Assembly (NCBI RefSeq): GCF_014117425.1
Contig: NZ_CP059725.1
Span: forward strand, 496,001-560,000
DNA from: Bartonella sp. HY038
Lineage (GTDB): Bacteria > Pseudomonadota > Alphaproteobacteria > Rhizobiales > Rhizobiaceae
Direction of reading: 5' to 3'
Length of the DNA stretch: 64,000 bases
Position 1 is the stretch's first letter; every line of letters starts with the position of its first letter. Shown here piece by piece: positions 44,834 through 55,752 of this stretch. A program made the position numbers and the translations under genes. The notes under the pieces are model-generated. The model was not told the origin of the DNA, did not search any database, and worked only from the letters and a program-made list of their open reading frames with translations.

Positions 44834-46108
44834 TTACATTGCCATGCCGAGCAAATTGCCGACCGTATGCACATCCTTATCACCACGCCCCGAAAGATTG
44901 ACGATGATAATTTGATCTTTGCCCATTTTAGGTGCGCGTTTTACTGCCTCTGCCAAGGCATGTGAAGATTCAAGCGCTGGAATAATACCTTCAGTACGGG
45001 TTAATAGTTGAAATGCGTCCAAAGCTTCATTGTCAAGAATAGGCACATAACTAACCCGCTTCGTGTCTTTAAGCCATGAATGTTCAGGGCCAACACCTGG
45101 ATAATCAAGACCTGCAGAAACTGAATGGCCTTCAAGAATTTGCCCATCACTGTTCTGCAAAAGATAGGTGCGGTTGCCGTGAAGAACGCCGGGGCTTCCA
45201 GCACTCATTGATGCGCAATGCTCATCGCTATCAAGGCCGTGACCACCTGCTTCAACGCCAATAATTTCAACACTTTTATCATCAAGGAAGGAATGGAAAA
45301 GCCCAATAGCGTTAGAGCCACCACCAACGGCGGCAATAATCATATCAGGCAGGCGGCCTTCACGTTCTAAAATTTGTGCGCGCGCTTCATCACCGATAGT
45401 GGTTTGGAAATCGCGCACCATTTCAGGGTAGGGGTGCGGGCCGGCGGCAGTACCAATGAGATAATAAGTATCATCAACATTGCTAACCCAATCGCGCAAG
45501 GCTTCATTCATCGCGTCTTTTAAAGTGCCATTACCAGCCGATACTGGCTTTACTTCAGCGCCAAGAAGGTTCATGCGAAACACATTGGGCTTTTGCCGCT
45601 CAACATCGGTTGCACCCATATAAACAACACAAGGAAAGCCAAAGCGCGCGGCAACGGTTGCAGTAGCAACCCCGTGTTGACCGGCACCCGTTTCAGCAAT
45701 AATGCGTTTTTTGCCCATGCGCTTTGCTAAAAGCACTTGGCCCAAACAATTATTGATTTTATGGCTGCCGGTGTGATTAAGGTCTTCACGTTTTAAATAG
45801 ATTTTTGCGCCGCCAAGATGTTCTGAAAGACGATCGGCATAATAGAGCTTTGATGGACGGCCGGCATAATGGGTTAAAAGATTGGACAGCTCGGCTTTAA
45901 AGGCAGGATCATTTTTTGCTTCATCATAAGCATCTTGAAGCTCCAATATAAGTGGCATCAAAGTTTCAGCAACAAATCGACCGCCAAAAATACCAAACAT
46001 GCCATCTTCATCAGGACCTGTCCGATACGAATTTAAGTCAATTGCGCGATCATCTTGCGCCCCATCAACCAGCTTTGTCACATCATTCTCCATTATTGCC
46101 ATCTTCAT
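44834..46108 (-). CDS. trpB: Tryptophan synthase beta subunit
   Basis: 424 residues. PLP enzyme joining indole and serine. The PLP lysine is K117 in HTGSHKINN, the phosphate-binding glycine loop GGGSNAIG lies near 249-256, and the [12 protein letters not shown] stretch is intact. The start may be at 46108 or two codons in (46102). The N-terminal ~30 residues are variable. It is the middle gene of trpF-trpB-trpA. Confidence 0.96.
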   Translation of the reverse strand: MKMAIMENDVTKLVDGAQDDRAIDLNSYRTGPDEDGMFGIFGGRFVAETLMPLILELQDAYDEAKNDPAFKAELSNLLTHYAGRPSKLYYADRLSEHLGGAKIYLKREDLNHTGSHKINNCLGQVLLAKRMGKKRIIAETGAGQHGVATATVAARFGFPCVVYMGATDVERQKPNVFRMNLLGAEVKPVSAGNGTLKDAMNEALRDWVSNVDDTYYLIGTAAGPHPYPEMVRDFQTTIGDEARAQILEREGRLPDMIIAAVGGGSNAIGLFHSFLDDKSVEIIGVEAGGHGLDSDEHCASMSAGSPGVLHGNRTYLLQNSDGQILEGHSVSAGLDYPGVGPEHSWLKDTKRVSYVPILDNEALDAFQLLTRTEGIIPALESSHALAEAVKRAPKMGKDQIIIVNLSGRGDKDVHTVGNLLGMAM

Positions 46109-46205
46109 TCAACTGTCGAATTTTATTAAATACTGCTTATAGTCATAAAAAACCAATTTAGGCAAAACATTTTAAATTGGTGGTGCCGTGCAAAGCATTG
46201 CATCG

Positions 46206-46865
46206 TTATTTTTGCTGGGCGATTAAAGCATTTTGTACCGCGTTAAAAAAACCGTTCATAAGGGCAAGATCTTTAACGCCTGGTTCACTCTCAACGCCTG
46301 ATGAGACATCAATGCCACTTGGGCTAATCGTTGTTAATGCATCATGGATATTTTCAATGCGCAAACCACCAGAAAGCATGTAATCCATGTCGCTATCAAA
46401 ATTATTTAATAATTGCCAATCAAAAGACACGCCATTCCCCCCGGGAAGATTAGAACCTTGTGGGGCTTTGGCATCAAATAAAATGCGGTCGCTAACTTCC
46501 CTGTAGGGAATAGCGTTTTGTAAATCTGGCGCGGTATGGACTGAAATTGCTTTCATCACGGGTAGATTATAGCGCTTTTTAATTTCAGCAACGCGGCGCG
46601 GCGTTTCATGGCCATGTAATTGCAGCATATCGGGCTTTACAATATGGACAAGGTCATCAAGAAAAAGATTATCAGCATCAACCGTTACGGCAACGGTTTT
46701 GGCGCGCTTTGCGACTGTTTCACAAAGCGCGGCTGCTTGCAAAAATGAAATATTGCGTGGACTTTTGGGAAAAAAGATAAAGCCAATATGGCTTGCACCA
46801 TTGGCAATGGCCGCTTCTACCGCCTCATTTGTCTTTAATCCACAAATCTTTATATCAAGTGCCAT
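46206..46865 (-). CDS. trpF: Phosphoribosylanthranilate isomerase
   Basis: 219 residues from the ATG at 46865 (an upstream TTG would add nine residues without support). Amadori isomerase of tryptophan synthesis; the general base is C8 (IKICGL) and the general acid D131 (ILFDAKAP). Phosphate-binding GGLRIENI is near 177-184. 97 bp before trpB. The cell therefore has the late tryptophan steps here, while trpE/G/D/C must be elsewhere. Confidence 0.95.
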   Translation of the reverse strand: MALDIKICGLKTNEAVEAAIANGASHIGFIFFPKSPRNISFLQAAALCETVAKRAKTVAVTVDADNLFLDDLVHIVKPDMLQLHGHETPRRVAEIKKRYNLPVMKAISVHTAPDLQNAIPYREVSDRILFDAKAPQGSNLPGGNGVSFDWQLLNNFDSDMDYMLSGGLRIENIHDALTTISPSGIDVSSGVESEPGVKDLALMNGFFNAVQNALIAQQK

Positions 46866-46928
46866 TTTGGTTTTCCCATTTTGGTGATCCAAGTGAATTC
46901 TTTATTTTTTAAAAAGCCGATCATAACT

Positions 46929-47669
46929 TCATATCGGCCTAGAATCGTATTGATCTTTCTGTTTTGGTTCTCTTTTACTGCCAGAAAGTGATTTGTGCAA
47001 ATAGGTCATCATGGCTGCTGCAAATAGCGGTGTCAATAAATTGAGTATCGGAATGGATAAAAACAAGGCAATCACCAAACCTGCACAAAAAACGTTCCAT
47101 CGGTTTTGTAAGTAAAATTCATGACCACCTTTTTCAGCACGTAAGCGGCTTGCGGCAAATTCAAAATATTCTCGCCCTAAAAGATAGCCGTTAATGACAA
47201 AAAAGCCTATGAGATTAACCCCCGGTACCAATAATAATAAAAGCGCAATAATATTGCCGATGATGGAAAGGCAAAGAAAGCGCGCCGCGATAATCATCGA
47301 GCGACCAAGCGGCATTGCAGTTCCGACTTTATCTTGTGGGTAATCTTGCTTTTCAATAATTTCAGCCACATCATCAATAAAAAGCCCACCGATAAGTGCG
47401 GTAATTGGCCCCACCAATAAGGCAAGAATAGCTGCAAGCCCAAAGCTAAAAGTAATAATCCACACAATGCCAAGCCAGCCAAGCCAATCAGGCATGCCAG
47501 AAAAATAGGGTGCAAGCCAAGGAAAAACCGATTGAATAAATATTTGGCGTAAGAAAAACCATAGAAAAATCAAAAGACCAATTGTATAGCCAAGGGACTT
47601 CCAGAAAATTGTTCTAAATTGCGGCGACCATAAACGTTGTAGAGCCCAAAAGGCAGCGTTGAAAATCAT
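46929..47669 (-). CDS. CysZ/EI24-domain inner-membrane protein
   Basis: 246 residues with four to six hydrophobic segments, the EI24 (PF07264) layout: FLWFF near 35, VGPITALIGGLFIDDVAE at ~85-102, VPGVNLIGFFVINGYLLGREYFE at ~148-170. The family includes E. coli CysZ, a sulfate channel, but alphaproteobacterial members lack proof of that role. It neighbours trpF in Brucella-like genomes. Confidence 0.82.
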   Translation of the reverse strand: MIFNAAFWALQRLWSPQFRTIFWKSLGYTIGLLIFLWFFLRQIFIQSVFPWLAPYFSGMPDWLGWLGIVWIITFSFGLAAILALLVGPITALIGGLFIDDVAEIIEKQDYPQDKVGTAMPLGRSMIIAARFLCLSIIGNIIALLLLLVPGVNLIGFFVINGYLLGREYFEFAASRLRAEKGGHEFYLQNRWNVFCAGLVIALFLSIPILNLLTPLFAAAMMTYLHKSLSGSKREPKQKDQYDSRPI

Positions 47670-47981
47670 TTTTTTCCTGACTTAAAACTGAAAAAGGCGA
47701 AACGAGGTTTTATTTTTATACTGGCATTTATTTTTTTAAAGCATTAATAATCATATATCGTAAAGCCTTGCCAATTTTAAAAGTGGATTGTCCGATATTT
47801 TTGGTTCTGATATGCTTTTTTAAAATTTTTTGTGCATTGGCGTTCAATGTCCGTTTTAACCAAATCCTATGGGTAAATCTATTTATCCTTTATATAAATC
47901 TAACTGTTCAAGAGTTTAAGTCTTTTATCCATTTAAATGTATAATTGTGTTCTTGTTTTGAACTTATGGAGCTTTTAATCC
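47670..47981. other. Intergenic gap, divergent promoters
   Basis: AT-rich 312 bp between the CysZ-like gene and the PfkB kinase gene. No gene or repeat seen. Confidence 0.4.
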
Positions 47982-48986
47982 ATGCCGAAATTCGATGTTT
48001 TAACTATTGGCAATGCCATTGTTGATGTTATTGCCCGTTGTTCTGATGATTTTCTTATTCAAAACGGCATTGTAAAAAATGCGATGAATTTGATTGATAG
48101 CGGCCGTGCTGAGCTTTTATATAGCCGTATGGGGCAAGCCATAGAGTCTTCAGGCGGTAGTGCTGCCAATACGGCGGCAAGTGTTGCCAGCCTTGGTGGT
48201 AAAGCTGCCTTTATGGGCAAGGTTGCAAGCGATCATTTAGGGCAAGTCTTTGCCCATGATATGCGCGGCCAAGGTGTTTCTTATGATACGCGCCCCTTAG
48301 AAAATGGTGCGCCAACCGCAAGATGTATGATTTTTAATACGCCCGATGGCGAGCGGTCGATGAATACTTATCTTGGCGCATGTATTGAGTTTGGCCCAGA
48401 AGATATTGAAATTTCCAAGGTTGCTGAAGCCAAAGTTACTTATTTTGAGGGGTATTTGTGGGATCCTCCACGCGCCAAGGAAGCAATGCGCCTTGCTGCA
48501 CGTATTGCTCATGAAAATATGAATGAAGTTGCTATTACTCTGTCAGATTCATTTTGTGTTGAGCGCTATCGTGATGAATTTTTAGAAATGATCCGCTCTG
48601 GCATGGTTGATATTGTTTTTGCTAATGAAGCAGAAATTCTGGCGCTTTATGATACAACCTCATTTGATACAGCTATTCGCGCTATCCGCACCGATTGCAA
48701 GCACATTGCTTGTGTAACGCGCGGTGATAAGGGTTCGGTTATTGTTCAACGTGATGAAACCTTTACGATTTCGCCGATAGCGGTTGAAAAGGTTGTTGAT
48801 ACAACTGGCGCTGGTGATCTTTATGCGGCAGGCTTCCTTTATGGTTATACCAATGGGTTAAGCCTAGAAGATGCAGCGCGTCTTGGTTCGCTTGCTGCCG
48901 GTCTTGTTATTCAGCAAGTTGGTGCGCGCGTACAATATTCTTTGTGTGATGCAGCTATTCAAGAAGGCTTGATTGAAAAACGCTAA
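47982..48986 (+). CDS. PfkB-family carbohydrate/adenosine kinase
   Basis: 334 residues, ribokinase fold. N-terminal GNAIVDVIARC, the substrate motif SGGSAANTAASVASLGGKAAF (split: ~56-76), and the catalytic anion hole DTTGAGD (273-279, base D279). Orthologues in Brucella/Rhizobium are annotated adenosine kinase-like; the true substrate is untested. ATG 47982 after ATGGAGC. Single gene with a terminator at 49022. Confidence 0.9.
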   Translation: MPKFDVLTIGNAIVDVIARCSDDFLIQNGIVKNAMNLIDSGRAELLYSRMGQAIESSGGSAANTAASVASLGGKAAFMGKVASDHLGQVFAHDMRGQGVSYDTRPLENGAPTARCMIFNTPDGERSMNTYLGACIEFGPEDIEISKVAEAKVTYFEGYLWDPPRAKEAMRLAARIAHENMNEVAITLSDSFCVERYRDEFLEMIRSGMVDIVFANEAEILALYDTTSFDTAIRAIRTDCKHIACVTRGDKGSVIVQRDETFTISPIAVEKVVDTTGAGDLYAAGFLYGYTNGLSLEDAARLGSLAAGLVIQQVGARVQYSLCDAAIQEGLIEKR

Positions 48987-49021
48987 AGCAATTTTGAAAA
49001 ATTGATCATACTATATAATCA

Positions 49022-49050
49022 GGGCACCTCTTCATTTTTGGGGTGCCTTT
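49022..49050 (+). terminator. Terminator after the PfkB kinase gene
   Basis: GGCACC arm with GGTGCC, loop rich in T, followed by TTTATC. Confidence 0.75.
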
Positions 49051-49140
49051 ATCATTTTTGATAAATTAACAGCAAAATTCATCACGATTATTTCCATAGA
49101 TTTGTTGTTGTCTTTTTGCTAGAAATTTTATCAATGTGAT

Positions 49141-49245
49141 TAGAGCGTTTTTTAGAAAAGTGTGAAGCGGTTTTCGGACAAAAAACGCGGTGTAAACAAT
49201 GCATTAGAGCGCCAATCTGAACCAAACAGATCGAAATACGCTCCA
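49141..49245 (+). repeat. RIME/Bru-RS-like repeat, copy 5
   Basis: TAGAGCGTTTTTTAGAAAAG through CAGATCGAAATACGCTCCA, immediately upstream of the LysE-family gene, so part of its leader RNA if the promoter lies upstream. Confidence 0.8.
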
Positions 49246-49261
49246 AAAAGGTGTAGCAAAC

Positions 49262-49906
49262 ATGATGACATTTTTGCCAGAATGGTCAATTTTTTTAAAA
49301 TTTGCGCTTTATTCGATTATCTTGACACTTGTTCCCGGCCCTGATCTTACATTGCTTATTTCACGCTCTATCCTTGATGGGGCAAAAGCTGGCTTTGCTT
49401 GCTTGCTTGGCGCTTATAGTGGCATTTTTATCCACGTTATTGCCGTGTCTATTGGGCTTTCTGCGCTCATTATTGCCTCGCCAACTGCGTTTTTTATCTT
49501 AAAATGGCTTGGTGCTGCTTATCTTGTTTGGTTGGCTATTCAATTATTTCGCAACCGGTCAACTTTTAAGCTTGATATGGAAAAGACCAAAACATTTTCT
49601 TTCAAAAAGAATTATTTGGCTGGCTTGATGTCCAATTTGTTAAATCCTAAGGTTATTTTATTTAATATGACCTTTTTGCCGCAATTTGTGTCGGTGACAG
49701 ATCCTCATGCTGCGGGTAAATTGGTTTTTTTGGGGCTATCTTTCATTCCCGTTTCCATGCCTTTTGTTGCCGCAATCATTATTGCAGCTGACCGCGTTGC
49801 TAAGCTATTAAAGGAAAACCCGCAATTTATTCGCGGTTTGAATTGGGTGATGGGAGCAATGTTCATGGGTTTTGCAGTAAAACTATTGGCCATTCAAGCA
49901 AAATAA
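49262..49906 (+). CDS. LysE/RhtB-family amino-acid exporter
   Basis: 214 residues, six membrane helices. The LysE signature LVPGPDLTLLISRSILDGAKAG is at ~20-41, followed by LGAYSGIFIHV and NPKVILFNMTFLPQF. Exports an amino acid or derivative; the substrate is unknown. ATG at 49262 or 49265. The ribosome site is poor and overlaps the RIME repeat end. Confidence 0.88.
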   Translation: MMTFLPEWSIFLKFALYSIILTLVPGPDLTLLISRSILDGAKAGFACLLGAYSGIFIHVIAVSIGLSALIIASPTAFFILKWLGAAYLVWLAIQLFRNRSTFKLDMEKTKTFSFKKNYLAGLMSNLLNPKVILFNMTFLPQFVSVTDPHAAGKLVFLGLSFIPVSMPFVAAIIIAADRVAKLLKENPQFIRGLNWVMGAMFMGFAVKLLAIQAK

Positions 49907-49936
49907 AGCATGTCGATAAAATAAATGGGAGGATTT

Positions 49937-50881
49937 ATGAACAAGGTTATTGCATTTGTTTCTCGTTATAATGGTGAGGAAACACAAAATTGGTTGGACG
50001 CATTAAATAAGGCATTTAATGGTCAAAAAATTATGGCAATATCAGCAATGAGCGATATGCAAAAGCATGATTGCTCGGTGGCAATTGTTGCTAATCCCGA
50101 CCCTAGCGAGCTTGCTTTGCTGCCTAATTTACAACTTATCCATAGTTTATGGGCCGGGGTTGAAAGATTGGTTAGTGAGCTTCCACTAAATTGCGCGCCA
50201 ATTATCCGCCTTATTGATCCTGAATTAACCCGCACCATGGCGGAAGCTGTGCTTGCTTGGAGCTATTATATTCAACGTGATATGCCGGCCTATCGGATCA
50301 GCCAAATTGCAAAACAATGGCAACCGCGTGAATATCGCCCACCTCATAATATGACTGTTGGCATTGTTGGCTTGGGGCTGCTTGGGCAAGCGTCAGCAAA
50401 ATTTTTACAGCATGCCGGTTTTAATGTCATTGGTTGGAGCCGTAGCCCAAAAGCTATTGATAATCTTGAAAGCTTAACAGGTGATGACGGTTTAACGACA
50501 TTGTTGCAGACAAGTGATATTGTTGTTTTACTCGTCCCCCTAACCAATGAAACCACTGGCTTGATGAATGACAAGCGGTTTTCTCAAATGAAAAAAGGTG
50601 CAGCTTTAATTAACTTTGCCCGTGGGCCAGTTGTTGAAGCGCAAGCCATGCTAAAATCTATTGAGCAAGGGCAACTCGGACATGCTATTCTTGATGTCTT
50701 TAATGTTGAGCCATTGCCGCCAACATGCCCCTATTGGCATAATCCAGCGATTACCATATTGCCCCATATTGCCGCGCAAACGCCTAAGGAAACTGCGGCA
50801 AAAATTGTTGCACACAATATTGCCACTTGGCAAAAAACCGGTGATTTACCGCCATTTGTCAATCGCAAATTGGGCTATTAA
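49937..50881 (+). CDS. D-isomer 2-hydroxyacid dehydrogenase (GhrA-like glyoxylate/hydroxypyruvate reductase)
   Basis: 314 residues. The NAD(P)-binding loop VGIVGLGLLGQASAKFL starts at ~141. The catalytic triad is seen as Arg in NFARGPVV (~231), Glu in FNVEPLP (~260) and His in LPHIAAQTP (~278). Overall spacing matches GhrA. Start ATG 49937 follows GGGAGGA; the earlier in-frame ATG at 49925 is part of that ribosome site. Possibly cotranscribed with the LysE exporter 30 bp upstream. Confidence 0.88.
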   Translation: MNKVIAFVSRYNGEETQNWLDALNKAFNGQKIMAISAMSDMQKHDCSVAIVANPDPSELALLPNLQLIHSLWAGVERLVSELPLNCAPIIRLIDPELTRTMAEAVLAWSYYIQRDMPAYRISQIAKQWQPREYRPPHNMTVGIVGLGLLGQASAKFLQHAGFNVIGWSRSPKAIDNLESLTGDDGLTTLLQTSDIVVLLVPLTNETTGLMNDKRFSQMKKGAALINFARGPVVEAQAMLKSIEQGQLGHAILDVFNVEPLPPTCPYWHNPAITILPHIAAQTPKETAAKIVAHNIATWQKTGDLPPFVNRKLGY

Positions 50882-51108
50882 TGCTGATTACAAAATTTAT
50901 CTAAACTTTAGATAGAGCATTATCCAAGCAAAAACTATTATTTATAGGAAATTTATTAGTCGGCTAATTATTTAGTTGTGTTAAAAGAGTCACTAAAATA
51001 AGCAAATATGAATTTACATATATAAATTGAAGCTTATCAATTGAATTGCTAACAAGTCAATGTTATTTAAGGGAAAATTTTTTAGCAAGTTTAGCGGGAT
51101 TCCCTATA

Positions 51109-54096
51109 ATGTATAGACATAAACTTTTTTCATGGAAAAAAATTATTTTTTGCAGCACTTTTTTATGTTGTTTAAACACAAGTTTTTCTTATTCACAAAT
51201 GGTCAATGACACCATTATTAGTTCGCCAGATACAGCATTAACACTTGATAATAATTATAACGGTTTAACCTTTGAAAATACAATAACCGGTCAGGTTTTG
51301 GGGGTAAACCGCGGAATACTTGTTAATGTAAACAATACAGTTAGCATTACCAATGCTGGTATGATTTCTGCCATACAAAATGCAGATCGTTTTTGGGAAG
51401 ATGCAGGTATTCAAAACAGGGGTGTTATTACGAGTTTTGTCAATTCAGGCACGCTAAAATCGTCTTTGGGCTTGGGGCTGTTTAATCAAGGCACGATTGG
51501 TTCAATATATAACACGCAAAGCGGCGTTATTTCATCAGATAACACGACAGCTATTTTGTCTACTGGTGCTATTGATAGTATAACCAATGATGGCGTTATA
51601 TCAGGTGTTGACGCGGCTATTATTACCACGGCTAAAATCAATACTTTGACTAATTCTGGCGTTATTTCTGGCTATAATGCAGGTATTCAGTTGGATGGTC
51701 CAGCAGCGATTGATAAGATAATAAATAATAATATTATCGAAGCGCGCGGCGATCATACAACTTGGTACAATGCCGCTATTTTTACCAATGGTGGTACGGG
51801 ATATATCGGGTCTATTGATAATCATGGCCAGCTTAAATCTAGTCAATATGGTGTATTGACTTATAATGATATTGGCCAAATTAATAATTATGGCACCATT
51901 GAAACAGGCCAAAGCGCCATTATTCAAAATAGGGGTACGATTGGAGTCATTAATAATTATGGGACTATTGGTAGCAAGGATGTAGAAAACTCCCAAGCCA
52001 TTATTCTTAATAATATTAATCCCATTGCACAAAGCAATGTCATCAATAATTATGGTACTATATATGCGCGTCAATCATTGGGTATTATGGTCAATAATAC
52101 AAATGGCAATCAAAATACTGTAAGTATCAATAATTATAAAGACATAAGCGGTGTTGTTGGTATAGAGCTTACTGGCAGTACGGGTAGTGTTGTTATCGAA
52201 AATAGTGGCAATATTAATGGTGTTAATGTGGGGGTCGAATCCTCTTTCCAAAATGCTATTATTAAGAATTTTGAAGGTGGCGTTATCCAAGGTGGCGGCG
52301 CGTCTATTTCTGTTTCGGCAAATGGTCAAGTCTTAAATTATGGTTCTCTTTTAGGTGAAGTGAATTTACGCTCTGCATCTCTTTACGCTCTTGGTGATAA
52401 AAGCATTATCAAGGGTAATGTGATTGGTGATGAAGATGCATTATTTTCTGTTGGTAAGGGTACACAAACCGCAAATTATGACGCGCAGGATTTAACTGTA
52501 GTTAGTGTTGGAAAAATTGCCGTTGAAGCCAATTCATCTTTAAAACTGTATGACACGACAAGTTGGGAAACATTGTCTAGCGAACAAGATGCGTTTAAAA
52601 ATCTAGGCACTTTATACATTAATGGTAATGTCAGCTTAAAGTCTAATGTTACGAATGATGGCATAATTTCATTCTCTTATGATAATACTTATAAGACTCT
52701 AAAAATTGATGGTAATTATGCTGCCAATAATGGTCAAATTTTTATTAATACCGTATTGGGTGATAGCAATTCTTCAACCGATCAATTGCATATTTTAGGC
52801 GATGCAACGGGTAGTACTTGGGTTAATATCCTTAATCGCAATGGTATTGGCGCACTAACAACTGGAAATGGTATAAATATCATTAAAGTTGATGGTACAT
52901 CTTCTGCCGATGCATTTACTTTAAAATCTGATTATTCGTTTGAGGGACGCTCAGCAATTATTGCAGGTGCTTATGCCTATTCACTTTATGCAAGCGATGC
53001 TGCGGGTAATTTTGATGGCAATTGGTATTTGCGTTCGCTTAGTACAAAAGATGATGATGATACTGAAGACAAACCAGTAAAGCCAGTAAAGCCAGTTTAT
53101 TCAGCCACTGCGCCCTTATATGAAGCCTATCCGCAAATACTTCAGCAGTTGAATAAGGTTGGAACGCTGGAACAGCGCGTTGGTAACCGCACTTGGCTCA
53201 ACACGTCAAAAGATTCACAAGCCAATACAATTGATCAAGCGGATGGTCGTGGCTTTTGGATGAAGATTGATGGTGGTACAGGCCACATTAAATCTGATAT
53301 TAGTAAAACCAATTCTTCATATGATATCGATTTGGTAAAAACATTATTAGGATTGGATTTTATTGCCCAAGAAACTGCTCATGGTAAATTTATTGGCGGT
53401 GTTTATTTCCAATATGGTCATGCAAAAGCTGACATTGATTCACGCTATGGTGATGGTGAAATAACTACAGATGGTTATGGCTTTGGTGGAACTTTAACTT
53501 GGTATGGCGCCAATGGGCTATATGTTGATGGTGTAGCTCAAGTGATGTTCTATGATAGTGATATCCGTTCCAATTGGCTAGAAAATGGATTTGGTAAGCG
53601 CGTTGTTGATGGCAATCGCGGTCGTGGTTATGCTCTTAGCATTGAGGCAGGTAAGAAAATTGCTCTTAATCAAGAATGGGCAATGACCCCACAAGTTCAG
53701 TTAAGTTATAATGATGTCGATTTTAATAGTTTCAATGATAATTATGGCGGCCATGTCAATGCAAAAGATGGTAATGCATTAACGGGTCGTTTGGGCATGC
53801 AATTTGATCGTGAAGTAAGCTGGAAAACATCAGAAGGTGATTTACGCCGTTTAAAGGCTTATGGTATTGGCAATCTTTATTATGATTTCTTAAATGGTAC
53901 CAATATTAATTTGACCGGTGTTAATTTCCGTAATCGTTCAGATCGTTTCTGGGGTGGTCTTGGCACAGGTATTTCTTATAATTGGAAAGATGATGCCTTT
54001 ACCATCTATAGTGAAATTGATGCGCGTACCAGTTTTACAAATTTTAGCGATAGTTATAGTTTTAATGGTACAGTTGGTTTTAAAGCCCGCTTTTAA
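51109..54096 (+). CDS. Type Va autotransporter adhesin-like protein
   Basis: 995 residues. The signal peptide is ~1-30 (basic KLFSWKK, hydrophobic, ending SYSQ). A passenger (~31-650) is built of short beta-helix repeats with recurring I-N-N-Y-G-T-I and L-T-N-S-G-V-I-S-G motifs. A DDDDTEDKPVKPVKPVY linker begins near residue 645. Then an autotransporter barrel (~710-995) ends in F (VGFKARF), as BAM substrates do. PLYEAYPQILQQLN and GTLEQRVGNRTW are classical barrel-entry motifs. Probably a surface adhesin, like the inducible autotransporters of Bartonella. Start at 51109; a longer TTG start is unlikely. Confidence 0.92.
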   Translation: MYRHKLFSWKKIIFCSTFLCCLNTSFSYSQMVNDTIISSPDTALTLDNNYNGLTFENTITGQVLGVNRGILVNVNNTVSITNAGMISAIQNADRFWEDAGIQNRGVITSFVNSGTLKSSLGLGLFNQGTIGSIYNTQSGVISSDNTTAILSTGAIDSITNDGVISGVDAAIITTAKINTLTNSGVISGYNAGIQLDGPAAIDKIINNNIIEARGDHTTWYNAAIFTNGGTGYIGSIDNHGQLKSSQYGVLTYNDIGQINNYGTIETGQSAIIQNRGTIGVINNYGTIGSKDVENSQAIILNNINPIAQSNVINNYGTIYARQSLGIMVNNTNGNQNTVSINNYKDISGVVGIELTGSTGSVVIENSGNINGVNVGVESSFQNAIIKNFEGGVIQGGGASISVSANGQVLNYGSLLGEVNLRSASLYALGDKSIIKGNVIGDEDALFSVGKGTQTANYDAQDLTVVSVGKIAVEANSSLKLYDTTSWETLSSEQDAFKNLGTLYINGNVSLKSNVTNDGIISFSYDNTYKTLKIDGNYAANNGQIFINTVLGDSNSSTDQLHILGDATGSTWVNILNRNGIGALTTGNGINIIKVDGTSSADAFTLKSDYSFEGRSAIIAGAYAYSLYASDAAGNFDGNWYLRSLSTKDDDDTEDKPVKPVKPVYSATAPLYEAYPQILQQLNKVGTLEQRVGNRTWLNTSKDSQANTIDQADGRGFWMKIDGGTGHIKSDISKTNSSYDIDLVKTLLGLDFIAQETAHGKFIGGVYFQYGHAKADIDSRYGDGEITTDGYGFGGTLTWYGANGLYVDGVAQVMFYDSDIRSNWLENGFGKRVVDGNRGRGYALSIEAGKKIALNQEWAMTPQVQLSYNDVDFNSFNDNYGGHVNAKDGNALTGRLGMQFDREVSWKTSEGDLRRLKAYGIGNLYYDFLNGTNINLTGVNFRNRSDRFWGGLGTGISYNWKDDAFTIYSEIDARTSFTNFSDSYSFNGTVGFKARF

Positions 54097-54114
54097 GTGT
54101 CGTTTCTTTCATCA

Positions 54115-54146
54115 AAAAAAAGGCAGCCAATTGGCTGCCTTTTTAT
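54115..54146 (+). terminator. Terminator after the autotransporter gene
   Basis: AAAGGCAGCCAA / TTGGCTGCCTTT perfect palindrome followed by a T-run. Confidence 0.9.
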
Positions 54147-54216
54147 TTTTAAACACTATTCATGCTTTGTATATGAGGTCATGACCCTAGATCATTTGTG
54201 CAATCGTGAAACAAGG

Positions 54217-55503
54217 TTATTGGTGAAGCGTTTTGAAGCGGGCAATTTCCTTATAGCCAATATCTTGGCGGCAAAAACCTTGTGGCCAATTGATCTTATC
54301 AATGGCGGCATAGGCTTTTTGTTGGGCTTCTAACACGGTTGCGCCCTTAGCGGTAACATTTAAAACCCGTCCACCATTCGCAATTAATTTCCCTTCCTTT
54401 AACGCGGTTCCAGCGTGGAAGATGACAACATCTTTTTCTTTGGCTGCTTCTTCAACGCCTTCAATAATCGTGCCTTTAAGTGGATGATCGGGATAGCCTT
54501 CGGCAGCTAAAACAACGGTGAGTGCCGCCTCATTTGCCCATTTTGGTGTAACGCCTGCTAGATTGCCGGTTGCCGCCTTCTCAAGCAGTGGGATAAGATC
54601 ATCTTGCAACAGCATCATTAATACCTGACATTCAGGATCACCAAAGCGCACATTATACTCAATCAGTTTTGGACCATGGTCGGTTAGCATTAAGCCTGCA
54701 TATAAAATACCGGTAAATGGCGCATCAATGGCAATCATGCCGCGCATGGTTGGTTCAATAATTTCGCGCATGGTTTGGGCAATAAGTTCATCACTCATGA
54801 TTGATGCCGGTGAATAGGCACCCATGCCGCCCGTATTAGGCCCAGTATCACCATTACCTACGCGCTTATGGTCTTGGGCCGTGCCAAAGGGAATAGCGTT
54901 TTTGCCATCGCAAAGGCAAAAAAAGCTTGCTTCTTCGCCTTGTAAAAATTCTTCTACCACAACTTCAGCGCCCGCTTCGCCAAAAGCACCATCAAAGCAA
55001 GCATCAATGGCATTTAATGCGTCTTCCAAGGTCATAGCAACAAATACGCCTTTGCCGGCGGCCAAGCCATCGGCTTTAACCACGATTGGTGCACCTTGTT
55101 GGCGAATATAGGCTTTGGCGCTATCTGCATCACTAAAGCGGCCATAGCTAGCGGTTGGGATATCAAAGCGGCTACAAATATCCTTGGTGAAGCCTTTTGA
55201 GCCCTCAAGCTGTGCGGCTTGCTTGGTTGGGCCAACAACTTTAATATTAGCGGCGATCAAATCATCGCAAATGCCAACAACAAGCGGTGCTTCAGGGCCA
55301 ACCATAACAAGGTCAACACCATTATCTTTACAAAAAGCAATAACCGCTTGGTGATCGCTAATATCAAGACTGATATTTTCAGCAATGTTTGCAGTTCCAG
55401 GATTGCCGGGGGCGCACCATAATTTTTCTAATAGGGGGGAACGTGTCATTTTCCATGCCAAAGCATGCTCGCGCCCACCAGAACCAATAAGAAGAATTTT
55501 CAT
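54217..55503 (-). CDS. purD: Phosphoribosylamine-glycine ligase
   Basis: 428 residues. GAR synthetase of purine synthesis: N-domain [20 protein letters not shown]-grasp core with [14 protein letters not shown] (~136-149), and the signature [14 protein letters not shown] (~284-297). ATG 55503 is preceded by GGGGCTGTGGC; the longer frame from 55536 is rejected because PurD proteins begin at this MK(I/V)L motif. Solitary gene. Confidence 0.95.
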   Translation of the reverse strand: MKILLIGSGGREHALAWKMTRSPLLEKLWCAPGNPGTANIAENISLDISDHQAVIAFCKDNGVDLVMVGPEAPLVVGICDDLIAANIKVVGPTKQAAQLEGSKGFTKDICSRFDIPTASYGRFSDADSAKAYIRQQGAPIVVKADGLAAGKGVFVAMTLEDALNAIDACFDGAFGEAGAEVVVEEFLQGEEASFFCLCDGKNAIPFGTAQDHKRVGNGDTGPNTGGMGAYSPASIMSDELIAQTMREIIEPTMRGMIAIDAPFTGILYAGLMLTDHGPKLIEYNVRFGDPECQVLMMLLQDDLIPLLEKAATGNLAGVTPKWANEAALTVVLAAEGYPDHPLKGTIIEGVEEAAKEKDVVIFHAGTALKEGKLIANGGRVLNVTAKGATVLEAQQKAYAAIDKINWPQGFCRQDIGYKEIARFKTLHQ

Positions 55504-55752
55504 GCCACAGCCCCATTCCCTGTTAAAAGTCATCATTGAACTTTAATCTTTAAATCATCTAACATGGATGCGGCAAGCAAATAACATCAAAAAATTATGT
55601 TAAACACATAAAGCATGCTTCTTGCAAAAGCAGGCTAGCCTTTTGGGGGAGGGGGCAATTTTTATATGCCCTATATCAGATAATTTTTGTAAGTTAGAAT
55701 AACAAAGCTTGGCAAAAGGCCTCTCGCGGATAACCTATCATATAATAACCAA

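Noticed and set aside
51601..52074. 157-residue minus-strand frame inside the autotransporter
   Set aside because: It is a shadow of the repetitive passenger codons on the other strand.
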